In this document: positions 61,901-64,000 of the stretch, in pieces
Numbering within the stretch: the first letter of the stretch is position 1
Layout of the letters: each line of letters begins with the position of its first letter
Source: CAZCVI01 sp964502145
Lineage (GTDB): Bacteria > Acidobacteriota > Aminicenantia > UBA2199
Direction of reading: 5' to 3'
Length of the DNA: 64,000 nt
Assembly (NCBI GenBank): GCA_964502145.1
Contig: CAZCVI010000004.1
Location: forward strand, 124,001 to 188,000
Program-made: the position numbers and the translations under genes
The notes under the pieces: generated by a model
The model's database searches: none
What the model was told of the DNA's origin: nothing
Seen by the model: the letters and a program-made list of their open reading frames with translations, nothing else

Positions 61901-64000
61901 CTCCAGTGTGTGGAAATGAATGACAGCTTGTCGTGTGTTTTTGAATACAATACTGGACTCTTCAAGCAAGATACTATTCAACGATTCATTTATTATTTCC
62001 AGCAGGTGTTATCCTCGGTGCTGGAGAACCCCATTCAAAAAATAGCCGCCATCGAAATCATTTCCGCCTCAGAGAAAGAGCAGATCTTATTGAATTTTAA
62101 CGCTACTGAAGCCGATTACCCCAAAGACAAAACTATTCATCAATTATTCAGCGAACAAGCCGCCCGTACCCCGGACAATATTGCCATTATCGGGCCCACA
62201 AGCACGGGGTGCCAATTAACGTATGCCGCCTTAAACACACAGTCCACTCAATTGGCAGGAATGTTAATAAAAAAGGGTGTTTTACCCGATACCATCGTCG
62301 CCATCATGGTCGCACGTTCTATTGAAATGATCATCGGTATCCTCGGCATATTAAAAGCCGGTGGTGCTTATCTACCCATCGACCCCGACTATCCCGAGGA
62401 TCGTAAACAATTCATATTATCCGACAGCGCCGCCACTATCCTTCTCACCCATCACCTTATCCAAGACCTCACTCCCATACTTCCCATACTTCCCATAATT
62501 CCCATAACTCCCATACTTCCCATTCCTCCCATCACTCCCACCAATCTCGCCTACGTTATCTACACTTCCGGTTCTACCGGCACACCCAAGGGAGTTTTAA
62601 TCGAGCATACCGCCGCCGTAAATGTATTATGGGCCATGCAAAGAGACTATCCTCTGTGCGCAGCAGATGCTTACCTGTTAAAAACATCCTATATCTTTGA
62701 TGTATCTGTAAGCGAATGTTTTGGCTGGTATATGGCCGGGGGTAGGGGAGTCCTATTGGAAAAAGGCGCTGAGAAAGACCCCGACATCATCATGGCAACG
62801 ATGGCGCGACACCATATCAGTCATATTAATTTTGTGCCCTCCATGTTTAATGTATTTATAGAACAACTGACGCAGCATAATAAGCGTTGCTTAGCCCCGC
62901 TGAAATATATCTTTTTGGCAGGTGAAGTCCTTTTACCCAGAGTGGTGGAGAAATTCAGTGCATTTAACAGCACTATCAAATTGGAAAATATCTATGGCCC
63001 TACTGAAGCTACTGTTTATTCCAGCCAGTATTCCTTAACCGCATGGCATGGGACAGGTCCGATTCCGATTGGCAAGCCATTGCCCAATGTGCAGCTTTAT
63101 ATTGTCGGGCAAAATGATTTATTGCAACCCATCGCTATTCCCGGTGAATTATGTATTGCAGGCACTGGTTTAGCAAGAGGTTATTTAAATCGTCCGACAT
63201 TAACCCACCAGCAATTTTCCCCTAGTTTTCATCATGCCCATACCGCTAAAATTCTCTACAGAACCGGTGACCTTGCCCGATGGTTGCCTGACGGTAATAT
63301 TGAGTTCCTCGGTCGTCTTGACCATCAGGTAAAAATCCGTGGGTTCCGTATTGAATTGGGTGAGATTGAAAACACATTATTCACCCACCCTAAAATTAAA
63401 GAAGTGTTCCTCATCGCTGGGAAAAGCGACAGTGGCGATTCATATCTTTGTGCTTACTTTGTGACCAAAGAACCTGTCGCGATTGAGTCATCAGAATTAA
63501 GAGAATATCTGGCCCTGCGCTTGCCCGATTACATGATTCCAGCTTATTTTGTGCCTCTGGAGCACATGCCCTTGACCGCTAATGGCAAGGTGAATCGCCG
63601 GGCGTTGCCAGAACCAGAAATACAAATGCAGGGTGGTTATACTGCACCCCGCACTCCGATTGAACTAAAACTAGTGGAAATTTGGTCCCTCTTGCTGGGA
63701 CTAAAGAAAGAGATAATTGGTATCCACGATAATTTTTTTGAATTGGGCGGGCACTCCTTAAAAGCCACTACCATGATGTCGCGTATCCATAAAGCGCTCG
63801 ATATCAAAATAGAGCTGGCACAACTCTTCAAAAACTCCACTATTGCCAGTTTGGCCAAGCTCATAGAAAAAACTGTGGCGACACGTTATACCCAAATTGA
63901 GCCCGTGGAAAAGAAGGAATACTATCCTGTATCCTCCGCTCAGAAACGGTTATATTTTCTCCAGATTTTAGACGAAACCAGCATCGGGTATAATATGCCC
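58970..64000 (+). CDS. NRPS, A-T-C-A-T-C... (3' partial)
   Basis: The frame opens at 58970 after AGAGG (58956-58960) and is still open at the window end: 1,677 codons, exactly in phase. It is a paralogue of the preceding protein: MLINKFEEQVKRNPQA opens an A domain (YTSG 156-159) with the same YGQSESS core and pocket DGQHVGVVN; T13 Ser is again 555; C13 HH is at 736-737; A14 (YTSG 1198-1201) has pocket DVSNFAIVY, specificity unknown; T14 Ser is 1596. The C domain that follows, cut by the window end, begins YYPVSSAQKRLYFLQ, the internal type and not the terminal docking type seen in the other two proteins, so this protein continues with at least one more module. Any thioesterase and the export genes must lie beyond the window. 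Confidence 0.92.
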   Translation, partial: MLINKFEEQVKRNPQAMAIKTLADEFTYGALNHYANRIAHAIQITFASSSTRRNTGTIGLLFDHGAHMIAALLGVLKAGLVYVPLAPDYPPNRLSYMLKNAETSLILTDRANEAKAKNAAIENNIPYITISEIGEEATVADSARDLDGNKVAYIIYTSGSTGLPKGVPQTHKNIYYYIRNWVRIFSITHVDRMTLISSFSHDGAEQDIFAALLTGATLYPFSLKRGQSAGSFELSEFLVKEKLTLWHSVPSLYHYFVNSLTGIEKFPLLRFIVLGGEPVLEYHITMFQKYFPHSTLANVYGQSESSVNSIWLVRPDEPAGHVVIGKALDCTKIFLINDFGKEAKPLETGEIVVASPHVSPGYWRNEDASKKVFTKDPKFGMLYWTGDLGCLLLNGEIEFIGRRDTQVKIRGYRIELGEIETLLLRHPSIKEAVVTAKKDAAGEWFLVAYIITRATAEFEPTVQQPVTAWREYLAQELPDYMIPAYFVQMERFPLTTSNKIDRKALPDPEIGNVKDYLPPTNETERRLTQIWSEVLAVAVDKIGIQTNFFELGGHSLKVAALTFRIHKEFNAKVPLDEVFKRSTIKELALYIQAVEKELYLAVEPCEKKHFYPLSSAQKRLFFLQMMEETGTMYNMSQVLELAGNMALERLQATFAKLIQRHESFRTSFLMVAEEPVQRVFDHVTFAIEYQYLSPEDAVEDIIKAFIRPFDLSQAPLLRVAVVRVAENSHLLMVDMHHIISDGTSMGLLIKEFMDLYEARHLHDIGLHYKDYAVWETQRKAEILKQEAYWLQEFAEEIPVLELPLDYIRPQFQQFAGKSLSFNLDNSITRGANALALQRGATLYMVLLAAYTIFLAKVSNQDVVVVGTPTAGRRHADLEEIIGMFVNTLVLKNEPVGEKSMVSFLDEVKEKTLTVFANQDYQYEELVEKVMKYRDTSRNPLFDTMFVLQNMDAPTIENPELKLRPFRYQRNIAKFDLTLQCVEMNDSLSCVFEYNTGLFKQDTIQRFIYYFQQVLSSVLENPIQKIAAIEIISASEKEQILLNFNATEADYPKDKTIHQLFSEQAARTPDNIAIIGPTSTGCQLTYAALNTQSTQLAGMLIKKGVLPDTIVAIMVARSIEMIIGILGILKAGGAYLPIDPDYPEDRKQFILSDSAATILLTHHLIQDLTPILPILPIIPITPILPIPPITPTNLAYVIYTSGSTGTPKGVLIEHTAAVNVLWAMQRDYPLCAADAYLLKTSYIFDVSVSECFGWYMAGGRGVLLEKGAEKDPDIIMATMARHHISHINFVPSMFNVFIEQLTQHNKRCLAPLKYIFLAGEVLLPRVVEKFSAFNSTIKLENIYGPTEATVYSSQYSLTAWHGTGPIPIGKPLPNVQLYIVGQNDLLQPIAIPGELCIAGTGLARGYLNRPTLTHQQFSPSFHHAHTAKILYRTGDLARWLPDGNIEFLGRLDHQVKIRGFRIELGEIENTLFTHPKIKEVFLIAGKSDSGDSYLCAYFVTKEPVAIESSELREYLALRLPDYMIPAYFVPLEHMPLTANGKVNRRALPEPEIQMQGGYTAPRTPIELKLVEIWSLLLGLKKEIIGIHDNFFELGGHSLKATTMMSRIHKALDIKIELAQLFKNSTIASLAKLIEKTVATRYTQIEPVEKKEYYPVSSAQKRLYFLQILDETSIGYNMP
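62471..62542 (+). repeat. 9-bp minisatellite in A domain 14
   Basis: Twenty-four codons of CCCATACTT/CCCATAACT units, including TTCCCATTCCTCCCAT, a 16-mer shared with the intergenic array at 15187-15346. The coding DNA just upstream is almost identical to that of A12. Confidence 0.9.

Overview
The window reads as a chromosomal fragment from an anaerobic, uncultivated-type bacterium. The mix of multihaem cytochromes, Mrp/MinD-type Fe-S ATPases with DiMo and DUF5320 proteins, and very large NRPS genes whose adenylation domains carry (Pro-Ile-Thr)n stretches reminds me of Candidatus Aminicenantes or another Acidobacteriota-related lineage. That placement is inference; there is no rRNA or marker gene here to confirm it.

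Left part (1-7.8 kb, + strand): the 3' end of a CoA-disulfide-reductase-like flavoenzyme with a C-terminal rhodanese domain, a DUF5320-tagged hotdog thioesterase, a DUF89 protein, a peroxiredoxin, and a run of DiMo, DUF5320, Mrp/NBP35 and two ferredoxin-MinD ATPase genes, ending with a His-rich DiMo protein. This looks like a redox, sulfur and metal-cofactor handling cluster. Two well-formed sigma-54 (-24/-12) promoter candidates lie upstream of the peroxiredoxin and of the His-rich DiMo gene. A 98-bp tandem duplication has copied the start of the DUF5320 gene and altered the end of the preceding gene.

7.9-15 kb: a STAND-like ATPase gene that may be leaderless, then a convergent four-gene operon on the minus strand: octahaem tetrathionate-reductase-type cytochrome, multihaem c/cytochrome b membrane protein, and two YeeE/YedE transporters, the second with a rhodanese-like tail lacking the catalytic Cys. 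Together they suggest uptake and respiratory or detoxifying turnover of thiosulfate or tetrathionate.

15-21.1 kb: an intergenic region with a large inverted array of 9-bp units, a secreted right-handed beta-helix surface protein, a 42-bp-period repeat region and a GT-C-type membrane glycosyltransferase.

21.2-64 kb: one NRPS locus of three collinear genes (10,375 aa, 2,111 aa and at least 1,677 aa) holding at least 14 modules, without any epimerase, methyltransferase or thioesterase domain in view. Pocket residues read by eye give confident calls of Val, Pro, Ile, Pro and Thr, plus weaker Lys-, Pro- and Arg-like calls. The genes break between C and A domains. The first A domain starts about 53 residues late. 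Six A domains carry a 9-bp-unit minisatellite between core motifs A2 and A3, in the same family as the intergenic array at 15.2 kb, and two of them (A12 and A14) are almost identical at DNA level just upstream of it. The combination of a dispersed 9-bp repeat, module-block duplications with exchanged A domains, and near-identical A-domain amino lobes is the most interesting signal in the window.
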